A DNA stretch of 15,441 bases from Planctomycetes bacterium RIFOXYC2_FULL_41_27 (lineage in GTDB: Bacteria; Planctomycetota; Brocadiia; Brocadiales; Brocadiaceae), in the NCBI GenBank assembly GCA_001828645.1, contig MHZD01000042.1:1-15441 (forward strand), given 5' to 3'. Position 1 is the stretch's first letter. The number at the start of each line of letters is the position of its first letter. The notes under the pieces are model-generated. The model had not been told where the DNA came from and did no database searches. It worked only from the letters and a program-made list of their open reading frames with translations. Of this stretch, positions 1 through 5,244 are shown piece after piece. The position numbers and the translations under genes were made by a program.

Positions 1-21
1 TCACGTGGTAAAATAAACTAA

Positions 22-116
22 ATAAAAAAGCCGCAACGAAAAATCGTAGCGGCTCTATATTACAACATATTCATATTAGTTAGTCATCAAGCCATACAAC
101 TACGTCAGACACAATT
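22..116 (-). ncRNA. Candidate short RNA bounded by promoter and terminator
   Basis: A promoter-like pair (145-150 and 123-128, minus strand) lies just upstream of this stretch and a good intrinsic terminator (24-54) closes it, which would give a transcript of roughly 95 nt with its 3' end in the terminator hairpin. I recognise no known RNA family in it. The alternative is that the terminator serves the 43-codon open frame at 80-211, or a transcript arriving from further right. Boundaries are inferred from the signals only. Confidence 0.3.
24..54 (-). terminator. Intrinsic terminator (minus strand)
   Basis: The arms 29-39 and 44-54 form an 11-bp stem with one A/A mismatch (35/48) and a four-base loop. 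Read on the minus strand the stem is followed by six T residues (24-29 as A on the plus strand), the classic intrinsic terminator layout. No T run follows on the plus strand, so it acts on minus-strand transcripts only. No sizeable minus-strand gene lies directly upstream of it in the window, which implies a short transcript (see the RNA and small-ORF candidates at 22-211). Confidence 0.75.
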
Positions 117-211
117 AGTAATATTTTACAAACAAATCCTTTGTTGTCAACAAAAATGATATTTACACTTTTATTTTCCCTGAGAAGGTAACGCTGCGGA
201 GTTATAGACAT
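80..211 (-). CDS. Possible 43-residue hypothetical ORF
   Basis: An ATG-started frame of 43 codons runs on the minus strand and stops 25 bases before the intrinsic terminator at 24-54, the spacing expected of a real gene end. The predicted peptide begins MSITPQRYLL and ends with a hydrophobic, valine-rich stretch and a WLDD tail. An in-frame stop lies three codons before the ATG. There is no convincing ribosome binding site, the start codon lies inside the left arm of the large inverted repeat, and I recognise no family. It could equally be chance frame over a promoter and short RNA; the two readings exclude each other in part. Confidence 0.2.
   Translation of the reverse strand: MSITPQRYLLRENKSVNIIFVDNKGFVCKILLIVSDVVVWLDD
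123..150 (-). promoter_or_regulatory. Putative sigma70-type promoter (minus strand)
   Basis: On the minus strand a perfect -35 hexamer TTGACA (plus coordinates 145-150) is followed after 16 bases by TAAAAT (123-128). The -35 box sits inside a small palindrome, TTGTTG-A-CAACAA (141-153), which could be an operator. In an A+T-rich region such matches also arise by chance, so this is suggestive only. Its support comes from the terminator about 70 bases downstream. Confidence 0.35.
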
Positions 212-267
212 TCTATGTCAAGCTCTTTTTTTATAAAAGAAAAAAAGAGCTTGACATAGAATGTCTA
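205..267. repeat. Perfect 28-bp inverted repeat, 7-base loop
   Basis: Arms 205-232 and 240-267 are exact reverse complements, each containing the core GACATAGAATGTC-like end, the sequence GAGCTTGACAT and an A7/T7 run next to the loop (233-239). The T run is inside the stem, so it is not a standard intrinsic terminator, though it could end transcription or form a long RNA hairpin in either direction. Size and perfection are also compatible with a very small non-autonomous mobile element, but no target-site duplication is obvious. It lies between the left-end short-RNA region and the promoter region of the gene at 489. Confidence 0.85.
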
Positions 268-313
268 CCTGCCTACCTCAGGACTTTTATGTACCATGAC
301 CTTTTGCCTTGCC

Positions 314-340
314 TTGTATGTTAATAGCGGTTATTATAAT
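314..340 (+). promoter_or_regulatory. Putative promoter for the 489 gene
   Basis: A perfect -10 hexamer TATAAT (335-340) is preceded by TTGTAT (314-319) with a 15-base spacer, shorter than the usual 17. It faces the BadF/HgdC-type gene and would give a 5' leader of roughly 140 bases that includes the direct repeat at 383-409 and the C/G hairpin at 437-454. No other candidate in the leader is better. Confidence 0.35.
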
Positions 341-382
341 ATTACTGTGTAAAAACTTCTTTTCCCCATTCCTCGCTTTCTC

Positions 383-409
383 GAGGACGAGTTTCATGAG
401 GACAAGTTT
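383..409. repeat. Short imperfect direct repeat
   Basis: GAGGACGAGTTT (383-394) and GAGGACAAGTTT (398-409) repeat with a 15-base period and one mismatch. They are followed by a second small repeat of CAAGTTTTT at 403-411 and 413-421. Function unknown; it may be simple slippage-derived sequence in the leader of the gene at 489. Confidence 0.5.
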
Positions 410-428
410 TTGCAAGTTTTTTTACAAC

Positions 429-454
429 CCCCTTCACCCCCTTTTTTAAGGGGG
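429..454. repeat. C/G-run hairpin (CCCCCTT ... AAGGGGG)
   Basis: CCCCCTT (437-443) and AAGGGGG (448-454) pair around a four-T loop, preceded by another C-rich run at 428-434. Similar C5-T-rich/A-rich-G5 units are scattered through the intergenic DNA of several bacteria, so this may be one copy of a dispersed repeat; one window cannot show that. It lies 34 bases before the start codon at 489. A second small stem, GCGGC-TAC-GCCGC (463-475), follows before the ribosome binding site. Confidence 0.6.
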
Positions 455-488
455 ATTTGGTTGCGGCTACGCCGCGCTAGGGAAAATC

Positions 489-1280
489 ATGAAAATCGTC
501 GCAGGTATCGATATAGGTTCCACTACCACGAAGGCCGTAATAATGCGTGGACACACAATCCTTGGCTCAAAAATATCTTCTACAGGCGCTAACTGCAAGA
601 AGACCGTAAAACTATTGCTTGATGAAATGTTGGAAGACCTTGATCTGAAAGAGGACGAAATTCAATACACAGTAACTACGGGATACGGGCGCCGTATGGT
701 ACCCGCCGACGAAATTGTCACAGAAATAACAGCAAATGCCAGGGCCGCCAAATGGATCATGAACGGGAAGGTAAATGTAAGGACACTTATTAATATCGGT
801 GGTCAGGATTGCAAGGTAATCGCCCTGGATAATAATGGTATGATGGTGGATTTTGCCATGAACGACAAATGTGCTGCCGGGACGGGACGTTTCATGGAGG
901 TCATGAGCCGCGTCCTGGAGGTAGAACTGGATGAGTTAGGAAGATTATCGGAGAAGGCAGAAGATATACCGCAGATAAATAGCCTATGCACAGTCTTCGG
1001 TGAATCTGAAGTTATATCACTGTTGTCTCAGGGAAGACGAGTCGAGGATATTATTGCAGGAATACACAAATCCATTGCCAAGCGAGTAGTATCCATGGTC
1101 AAAAAAATCGGCGTTAAAGAAGCCATTTTCTTCGATGGAGGACCCGCCTTTAATCAGGGATTGAAAAAGGCATTGGAATGTGAATTGGGGGTAGATTTAC
1201 ACGTTCCGCCAGACCCACAGATTACCACAGCTCTGGGTGCAGCTATTATTGCCCATGAACATCTCACCAAAAAGCATTAA
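489..1280 (+). CDS. BadF/BadG/HgdC-family ATPase (2-hydroxyacyl-CoA dehydratase activator type)
   Basis: This 263-residue protein has the ASKHA-fold ATP-binding signature GIDIGSTTTK (6-15), a GGQDCK motif (104-109), NDKCAAGTG (125-133), CTVF (167-170) followed by a conserved ESEVISLL run, and FDGGPAFN (215-222) near the C-terminus. In known activators (archerases) two such subunits share one [4Fe-4S] cluster held by two cysteines per subunit; C128 and C167 match those positions. The family uses ATP to drive an electron into a dehydratase or benzoyl-CoA-reductase-type partner. Length is normal for HgdC. AGGGA (479-483) lies five bases before the ATG. No dehydratase or reductase gene is in the window, so the electron acceptor is unknown. 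It is the only plus-strand gene and converges on the phosphatase gene with one base between stops. Family assignment is firm; substrate is not. Confidence 0.9.
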   Translation: MKIVAGIDIGSTTTKAVIMRGHTILGSKISSTGANCKKTVKLLLDEMLEDLDLKEDEIQYTVTTGYGRRMVPADEIVTEITANARAAKWIMNGKVNVRTLINIGGQDCKVIALDNNGMMVDFAMNDKCAAGTGRFMEVMSRVLEVELDELGRLSEKAEDIPQINSLCTVFGESEVISLLSQGRRVEDIIAGIHKSIAKRVVSMVKKIGVKEAIFFDGGPAFNQGLKKALECELGVDLHVPPDPQITTALGAAIIAHEHLTKKH

Positions 1281-1281
1281 G

Positions 1282-1755
1282 TCAGTCTTTATGATGTTTC
1301 TTTGAATTTCTTTCCTCATATTTCACGATCGTATCTTCCTGTTCTGCCGTTTCTATTGAACCCGGTCTTTTTTTGCGCACCTCTGCAATAGCCAGACTTG
1401 CACGACAGCCCTTGTTTACAAGATAACAGGCCAGCATAGTGCCTGTCCTGCCTATTCCGGCGTCACAGTGAACGACAATTTTCTTCTTAGAAATTGTAAG
1501 GCTATTTACAAAAGATACAAACTCCGCGATTTGTTCTTGTGTAGGAGATGCAAGGTCAGGTACGGGGATATGTTTATACTCAAATCCAAATTCTTCTATT
1601 AAGGTTTTGTGAAGCGGCAATTCCGTTAATGATACAATTGCTTCAATCCCATTATCCTTAAGAAACTCAAGGTCTGCCACCATCGACATAGGTCTTGCCA
1701 TACCGGCAATTTCACCTTGTATAAGCCAACTAAAATTTCTAGGCATTCTCATCAC
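1282..1755 (-). CDS. DUSP23/VHZ-like dual-specificity protein phosphatase
   Basis: A single-domain cysteine phosphatase of up to 157 residues. The P-loop is HCDAGIGRTG (96-105), giving C97 as nucleophile and R103 as phosphate ligand (CX5R); D67 in VPD is the likely general acid. The N-terminal NFSWLIQGEIAGMARP (7-22), GRTGTMLACYLV (102-113), and AIAEVRKKRPGSIET (122-136) match, from memory, the human atypical phosphatase DUSP23 almost segment by segment, including its very short N-terminus. Substrates in bacteria are unknown; phosphotyrosine/threonine proteins, RNA or small phosphates are all possible. It overlaps the end of maf, so the two are probably co-translated. The start is ambiguous: GTG at 1755, ATG at 1752, or ATG at 1746, none with a strong ribosome binding site. 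No signal peptide, so cytoplasmic. Confidence 0.88.
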   Translation of the reverse strand: MMRMPRNFSWLIQGEIAGMARPMSMVADLEFLKDNGIEAIVSLTELPLHKTLIEEFGFEYKHIPVPDLASPTQEQIAEFVSFVNSLTISKKKIVVHCDAGIGRTGTMLACYLVNKGCRASLAIAEVRKKRPGSIETAEQEDTIVKYEERNSKKHHKD

Positions 1756-2323
1756 TCATAAAATGGCTAAGCATTTCTTGTAATAATTCCAAAGGTAAAC
1801 CAACTGCATTTGAGTAGCTGCCATCTATTTTTTCGATAAATTTTCCACCTTCGCCCTGGATGGCATAAGCGCCTGCCTTATCCATTGGTTCGCCTGTTAG
1901 AATATATCTGTCAATTTCTTCGTCTTTTATATTTTTCATTTTAATATGTGTTCGTTCAATTCGCAACATTTTCTTTCTTGATGGCATCTCCATCACGCAT
2001 ACGCCAGAAATAACATCATGTTCCGAATCGCTCAGCATTGACAGTATTCTTTTGGCATCACTTACGTCTTTGGGTTTGCCCAAAATACTTTTTTTGTGCA
2101 CAATAACCGTATCTGCACTGATAATTATGGCGTTACTCACTCTTCTGGCAACGTCGGTCGCTTTTAAGAAAGCGAGATTTTGAACTAACTCCATTGGCAA
2201 AACATCGCCAAGAATACATTCTTCTATGTCATGAGGAACAATGTCAAAATGATAACCCAGTGATTTTAATAATACAATTCTTCTTGGCGAATTTGAAGCA
2301 AGTATTAAACGCTTCTTCGGCAT
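1739..2323 (-). CDS. maf: Maf family nucleoside triphosphate pyrophosphatase
   Basis: The 194-residue protein carries the full Maf/YhdE pattern: LASNSPRR (8-15) at the nucleotide-binding N-terminus, SADT (69-72) with the catalytic aspartate D71, GKP (82-84), TGEPMDKAGAY (143-153), IQG (155-157) and GSYSNAVGLP (168-177). Maf proteins hydrolyse dTTP, UTP, CTP or modified nucleotides to the monophosphate and pyrophosphate, and are linked to house-cleaning and septum formation. Length is normal. The ATG at 2321-2323 is preceded by an AGAGAG-type ribosome binding site. It starts only 19 bases after the rplQ terminator stem, so it needs read-through or a promoter overlapping the terminator region. 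Its end overlaps the phosphatase gene by up to 17 bases. It is probably the first gene of a two-gene unit. Confidence 0.93.
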   Translation of the reverse strand: MPKKRLILASNSPRRIVLLKSLGYHFDIVPHDIEECILGDVLPMELVQNLAFLKATDVARRVSNAIIISADTVIVHKKSILGKPKDVSDAKRILSMLSDSEHDVISGVCVMEMPSRKKMLRIERTHIKMKNIKDEEIDRYILTGEPMDKAGAYAIQGEGGKFIEKIDGSYSNAVGLPLELLQEMLSHFMSDENA

Positions 2324-2342
2324 AACTCTCTGTGTGAATAAA

Positions 2343-2382
2343 AAAACCCTTCTACTACATCAATTCTTAGTAGAAGGGTTTT
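2343..2382 (-). terminator. Terminator of the ribosomal-protein operon
   Basis: Arms 2343-2357 and 2368-2382 are perfect 15-bp reverse complements (core ACCCTTCTACTA / TAGTAGAAGGGT) around a 10-base loop. On the minus strand the stem runs into further T residues and a TATT tail, fitting an intrinsic terminator 45 bases after the rplQ stop. A T-rich tract also follows on the plus strand, so it may work both ways, but no plus-strand gene ends here. It separates the r-protein operon from maf and the phosphatase gene. Confidence 0.9.
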
Positions 2383-2426
2383 ATATTTTAGTTCAACAAA
2401 TGATTAAAATAAGATTTTAACTCCCA

Positions 2427-2987
2427 CTATGCAGTAGTAACTTCTGGTTTAATTTCCTCGGCTTTCTGTGCCTCAACTGCACCTTCAACTAATTCAAAAA
2501 TCACGCGAGATGCATTATCGTTAAGTCGCCTTCCCAGCATGCGTAATTTTCTATCCCTGCCTTCCATCTTGTATTCAAGTTCTGGTATTTTCCCAACACT
2601 GCTCCCGGACAGGACGCCTAATCTAGTTCCTGACAACTTTAATATCCTTGTGTACCCGCCGTTTCGATTCATATACCTTTGTGCAATACCGCCAGTTTCA
2701 CGCCACTGCCCTTCTCCAAACAGCTTTTTTACCACCTCCGCGTTTCTCAAGCTTGAAAGGACCTGACGATAACAATGTACGTATCCAGGCTTATCAGTAT
2801 CTTTTTTCATCAGCCCTTTTTTAGCCGTGGTAATTATTTTTTCAGCAAAAGACTTTGTTTCTTTTGCCTTTTCAAGCGTTGTGATAATTCTCCCGTACGA
2901 AAGAAGACTATTTGCAATGTTCTGCCTCAGCGCTTTTCTATGTGAGGCAGTCCTTGATAAATGTCTTCCCCTCATTCTGTGTCTCAT
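2427..2987 (-). CDS. rplQ: 50S ribosomal protein L17, with internal insertion and C-terminal tail
   Basis: Large-subunit protein lining the exit-tunnel side of the ribosome. The start MRHRMRGRHLSRTASHRKAL (1-20), TTLEKAKE (36-43), GGYTRIL (110-116) and NDNASRVIFELVE (156-168) identify L17. At 186 residues it is much longer than the usual 120-130. The extra length comes from a segment of about 30 residues (roughly 125-153) placed between GGYTRILKLSGTRLG and the NDNA strand, some added residues near 60-105, and an acidic-then-polar tail (169-186). RKLRMLGRRL (146-155) looks faintly like a repeat of RILKLSGTRL (114-123). AAGGA, overlapping the rpoA stop, serves as the ribosome binding site; the gap to rpoA is four bases. 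Last gene of the operon, followed by the terminator at 2343-2382. Confidence 0.96.
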   Translation of the reverse strand: MRHRMRGRHLSRTASHRKALRQNIANSLLSYGRIITTLEKAKETKSFAEKIITTAKKGLMKKDTDKPGYVHCYRQVLSSLRNAEVVKKLFGEGQWRETGGIAQRYMNRNGGYTRILKLSGTRLGVLSGSSVGKIPELEYKMEGRDRKLRMLGRRLNDNASRVIFELVEGAVEAQKAEEIKPEVTTA

Positions 2988-2991
2988 GGAA

Positions 2992-4008
2992 TTATCCTTT
3001 CCCTTTTTCTATTTGTTTAATCGGTATAGGCATTCCGAACATTAAATTAAGTTGTGATAATTTTTTCTTAACTTCTTTTAAAGTAGTTTTACCAAAGTTT
3101 TTAATCTCGAGAAGTTGTTCCTCTGTTTTCGCAATAAGATCGCCTACCGTTGCAATTTTTGCGGTTTCAAGGCAATTGGAAGCCCTTACTGACAAATCCA
3201 ATTCCGTTATAGACATACTCAACTTTTTGTTAAGCTCTTCTTCTGATATCTCTGGCGCAGATTCAATTCCCATCCTCTTTTCAACCTGTTGCAATTCCCT
3301 GCCAATCTCAAAATATTGTACAAATGGATTTAAATGTTTTCGCAAAACTTTTGCTGATTCAACAAGGGCCATCTCTGCGGACACTACGCCATTTGTCCAT
3401 ATTTCCATGATGAGTCTATCATAATTTGTGCGTCTGCCAACGCGTGTTTCTTCAATAGCAAAACGAACGTTTCTTACAGGAGAAAATATAGAATCCACTG
3501 CTATTAATCCAATCTCCTGTTCCTCAGGTTCATTTTCTTCGGCAGTCACATACCCACGACCCTTTCGTACCTCCATCTCTACTTTAAAATTAACGCCCTC
3601 AGAAAGTGTTGCAATATGTAAATTCTCATTCAGAATTTCTACGTTATCATCCGTTACAATATCTTTTGCTTTTACTTCACCCTTTTTGTTCGCTTCAATT
3701 TTTATCACCTTAGGCTGGTCGGTGTGTAGTTTCACAACAAGGTTTTTGATATTTAATATGATATCTGTTACATCTTCGACTATACCAGGTATATGGGTAA
3801 ATTCGTGACTTGTCCGGTCAATCTTAACAGATACAACTGCACTTCCTTCTAACGAAGAAAGTAGAATCCTACGTAAACTATTCCCCACAGAATGACCAAA
3901 TCCACGCTCAAAAGGAGCAGCTATAAACTTTCCATATGTATCGGTCAAAGTCTCATGTTCCACATCCACACGGACGGGAAGTTCAAGACCTCTCCACCTT
4001 ATTCGCAT
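2992..4008 (-). CDS. rpoA: DNA-directed RNA polymerase subunit alpha
   Basis: Alpha dimerises to nucleate RNA polymerase assembly and its C-terminal domain contacts UP elements and activators. The N-terminal domain (about 1-235) has ERGFGHSVGNSLRRILLSSL (34-53) and RVGRRTNYDRLIMEIWTNG (189-207). A linker leads to the alpha-CTD (about 265-320) with ELDLSVRASNCL (269-280), where R275 and N278 correspond to the DNA-contacting R265 and N268 of E. coli, and a helix-hairpin-helix at LLEIKNFGKTTLKEVKKKL (299-317). The 338-residue length is normal. A purine-rich AGGGGGA sits just before the ATG. It is separated from rpsD by 158 bases, the largest gap in the operon, and from rplQ by four, so rpoA-rplQ may have an additional promoter. 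Confidence 0.98.
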   Translation of the reverse strand: MRIRWRGLELPVRVDVEHETLTDTYGKFIAAPFERGFGHSVGNSLRRILLSSLEGSAVVSVKIDRTSHEFTHIPGIVEDVTDIILNIKNLVVKLHTDQPKVIKIEANKKGEVKAKDIVTDDNVEILNENLHIATLSEGVNFKVEMEVRKGRGYVTAEENEPEEQEIGLIAVDSIFSPVRNVRFAIEETRVGRRTNYDRLIMEIWTNGVVSAEMALVESAKVLRKHLNPFVQYFEIGRELQQVEKRMGIESAPEISEEELNKKLSMSITELDLSVRASNCLETAKIATVGDLIAKTEEQLLEIKNFGKTTLKEVKKKLSQLNLMFGMPIPIKQIEKGKG

Positions 4009-4166
4009 ATTTTTCCCCCTAATCCAGTAATAAGGGATTTCAAAATAAAATAAATTGTTCTATTGTGAACAATACTATATTTAAGAAAAACAAAACTCTG
4101 CGAGGCTATATAAAATATATCAGTTGACTTTACAGTTGCGGAATGAATTGAACCAATCAAATTCCT
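4009..4166 (-). promoter_or_regulatory. rpsD-rpoA spacer with inverted repeat
   Basis: This 158-base, A+T-rich spacer is the widest in the operon. It contains a perfect 7-bp inverted repeat, ATTGTTC (4054-4060) and GAACAAT (4067-4073), with a six-base loop. No T run follows on the minus strand, so it is not a terminator; it could be an operator or an RNA hairpin in the rpoA leader. Several weak A+T-rich -10-like strings occur but none pairs convincingly with a -35 box. An internal promoter or r-protein S4 binding site is an inference from the gap size. Confidence 0.35.
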
Positions 4167-4793
4167 TTATTTAGAACACAATTCGACAATCAGATGTTCT
4201 TGAACAGGAACTGAAATATCTTCCCTTATAGGCAGTTGCGTTACTACCACCTCCGGTACATCCGCTCTAAATTCTACCCATGCAGGAATGTTGCGGCCTT
4301 TTAATAATTCTATATTCGCTTTTACCATGTTTAGGTTTGTTTCAGTACCCTTTGGCTTTATAACGTCTCCAACTTTTACAAGGTAAGAAGCAATATCTAC
4401 CTTTTTATTGTTAACCGTTATGTGGCCATGACGAATTAACTGTCTGGCGCTTTTTCTCGATGCAGCAAAAGAGACTAAACATAACACATTATCCAGCCTT
4501 CTCTCTAACATAACCAAGAGATTCTCTCCCGTATTTCCCTTTTGCCGTTCTGCCTTTCTAAAATAATTTCGGAATTGCCTTTCTAATATTCCATAAAAAC
4601 GTTTCATTTTTTGCTTTTCCCGAAATTGGATTCCATATTTTGATAACTTGCCTCTACCCCATGTAAACTGACCAGGAGGATACTTCCGCTTTGTAATTGC
4701 ACACTTAACCGTATCGCATCTAATTCCTTTAAGAAATAATTTTCCACCCTCTCTCCTGCATAATCTACACTGGGGACCAACGTATCTAGCCAT
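4167..4793 (-). CDS. rpsD: 30S ribosomal protein S4, zinc-binding form
   Basis: Primary binder of 16S rRNA that starts assembly of the 30S body. The N-terminus MARYVGPQCRLCRREG and cysteines C9, C12, C26 and C31 (CX2C-X13-CX4C) make this the zinc-holding C+ form. The S4 RNA-binding domain follows at about 97-160 (RRLDNVLCLVSFAASRKSAR and RHGHITVNNKKVDIASY). The 208-residue length is typical. A clear AAGGGA precedes the ATG. In many bacteria S4 represses the alpha operon through the leader of rpsM; no such site can be proven here. It follows rpsK by 34 bases. Confidence 0.98.
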   Translation of the reverse strand: MARYVGPQCRLCRREGGKLFLKGIRCDTVKCAITKRKYPPGQFTWGRGKLSKYGIQFREKQKMKRFYGILERQFRNYFRKAERQKGNTGENLLVMLERRLDNVLCLVSFAASRKSARQLIRHGHITVNNKKVDIASYLVKVGDVIKPKGTETNLNMVKANIELLKGRNIPAWVEFRADVPEVVVTQLPIREDISVPVQEHLIVELCSK

Positions 4794-4827
4794 TTTTTCC
4801 CTTTCTCAAACCTCTTTTTAAAACCTA

Positions 4828-5208
4828 TTATACTCTGCGTTTTTTCCTTGGACGACATCCATTATGGGGAAGCGGTGTTACATCTTCAATTGCCTTCACA
4901 CTCAAACCTGCTGCCTGAAGCGCTGTGATGGCTGATTCCCGACCTGGGCCAGGGCCTTTGACTCTAATTTCAATTTCTTGCACCCCATACCTTTGTGCTT
5001 TATCAGCTGCACTCGCCGCCGCCTTTTGAGCAGCAAACGGAGTACTCTTGCGTGACCCTTTAAAACCTACTGTACCAGCGCTTGCCCAACATATCGTCTC
5101 GCCATTAATGTCAGAAATTGTCACATATGTATTATTAAATGTAGCCTTGATATTCGCAATCGCTCGTGAAACATTACGCCTTATTTTTTTCTTACCTATA
5201 CTTGACAT
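4828..5208 (-). CDS. rpsK: 30S ribosomal protein S11
   Basis: Platform protein of the small subunit near the mRNA exit and the E site. Family hallmarks are [20 protein letters not shown] (13-32), [14 protein letters not shown] (48-61), a [15 protein letters not shown] stretch (83-97) and the basic C-terminus [13 protein letters not shown] (114-126). Length 126 is typical. The ribosome binding site is weak: GAGGA lies about 15 bases from the ATG. It follows the inserted methyltransferase gene by 36 bases; normally it directly follows rpsM. Confidence 0.98.
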   Translation of the reverse strand: MSSIGKKKIRRNVSRAIANIKATFNNTYVTISDINGETICWASAGTVGFKGSRKSTPFAAQKAAASAADKAQRYGVQEIEIRVKGPGPGRESAITALQAAGLSVKAIEDVTPLPHNGCRPRKKRRV

Positions 5209-5244
5209 GATTATTTTTTATCCTCAAACTAAATAATTCCATAA

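Noticed and set aside
1..488. tRNA, CRISPR array or insertion sequence at the left end
   Set aside because: No cloverleaf, no regularly spaced repeats and no transposase-like frame were seen.
410..592. Plus-strand open frame across the start of the activase gene
   Set aside because: Its arginine-rich product comes from low-complexity leader sequence and overlaps the well-supported gene at 489 in another frame.
2404..2420. TTAAAAT/ATTTTAA hairpin after rplQ
   Set aside because: Composed only of A and T, expected by chance in this sequence, and the nearby 15-bp stem explains termination.
2912..3424. Long plus-strand frame (170 codons) opposite rpoA and rplQ
   Set aside because: Antisense shadow of two highly conserved genes; serine/phenylalanine-rich product typical of such shadows.
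4054..4073. Inverted repeat in the rpsD-rpoA gap as a terminator
   Set aside because: A+T-rich 7-bp stem without a following T run on the minus strand; recorded as a possible operator instead.
4604..4858. 84-codon minus-strand frame overlapping rpsD and rpsK
   Set aside because: It overlaps the conserved N-terminal coding part of S4 and the end of S11, and resembles no family.
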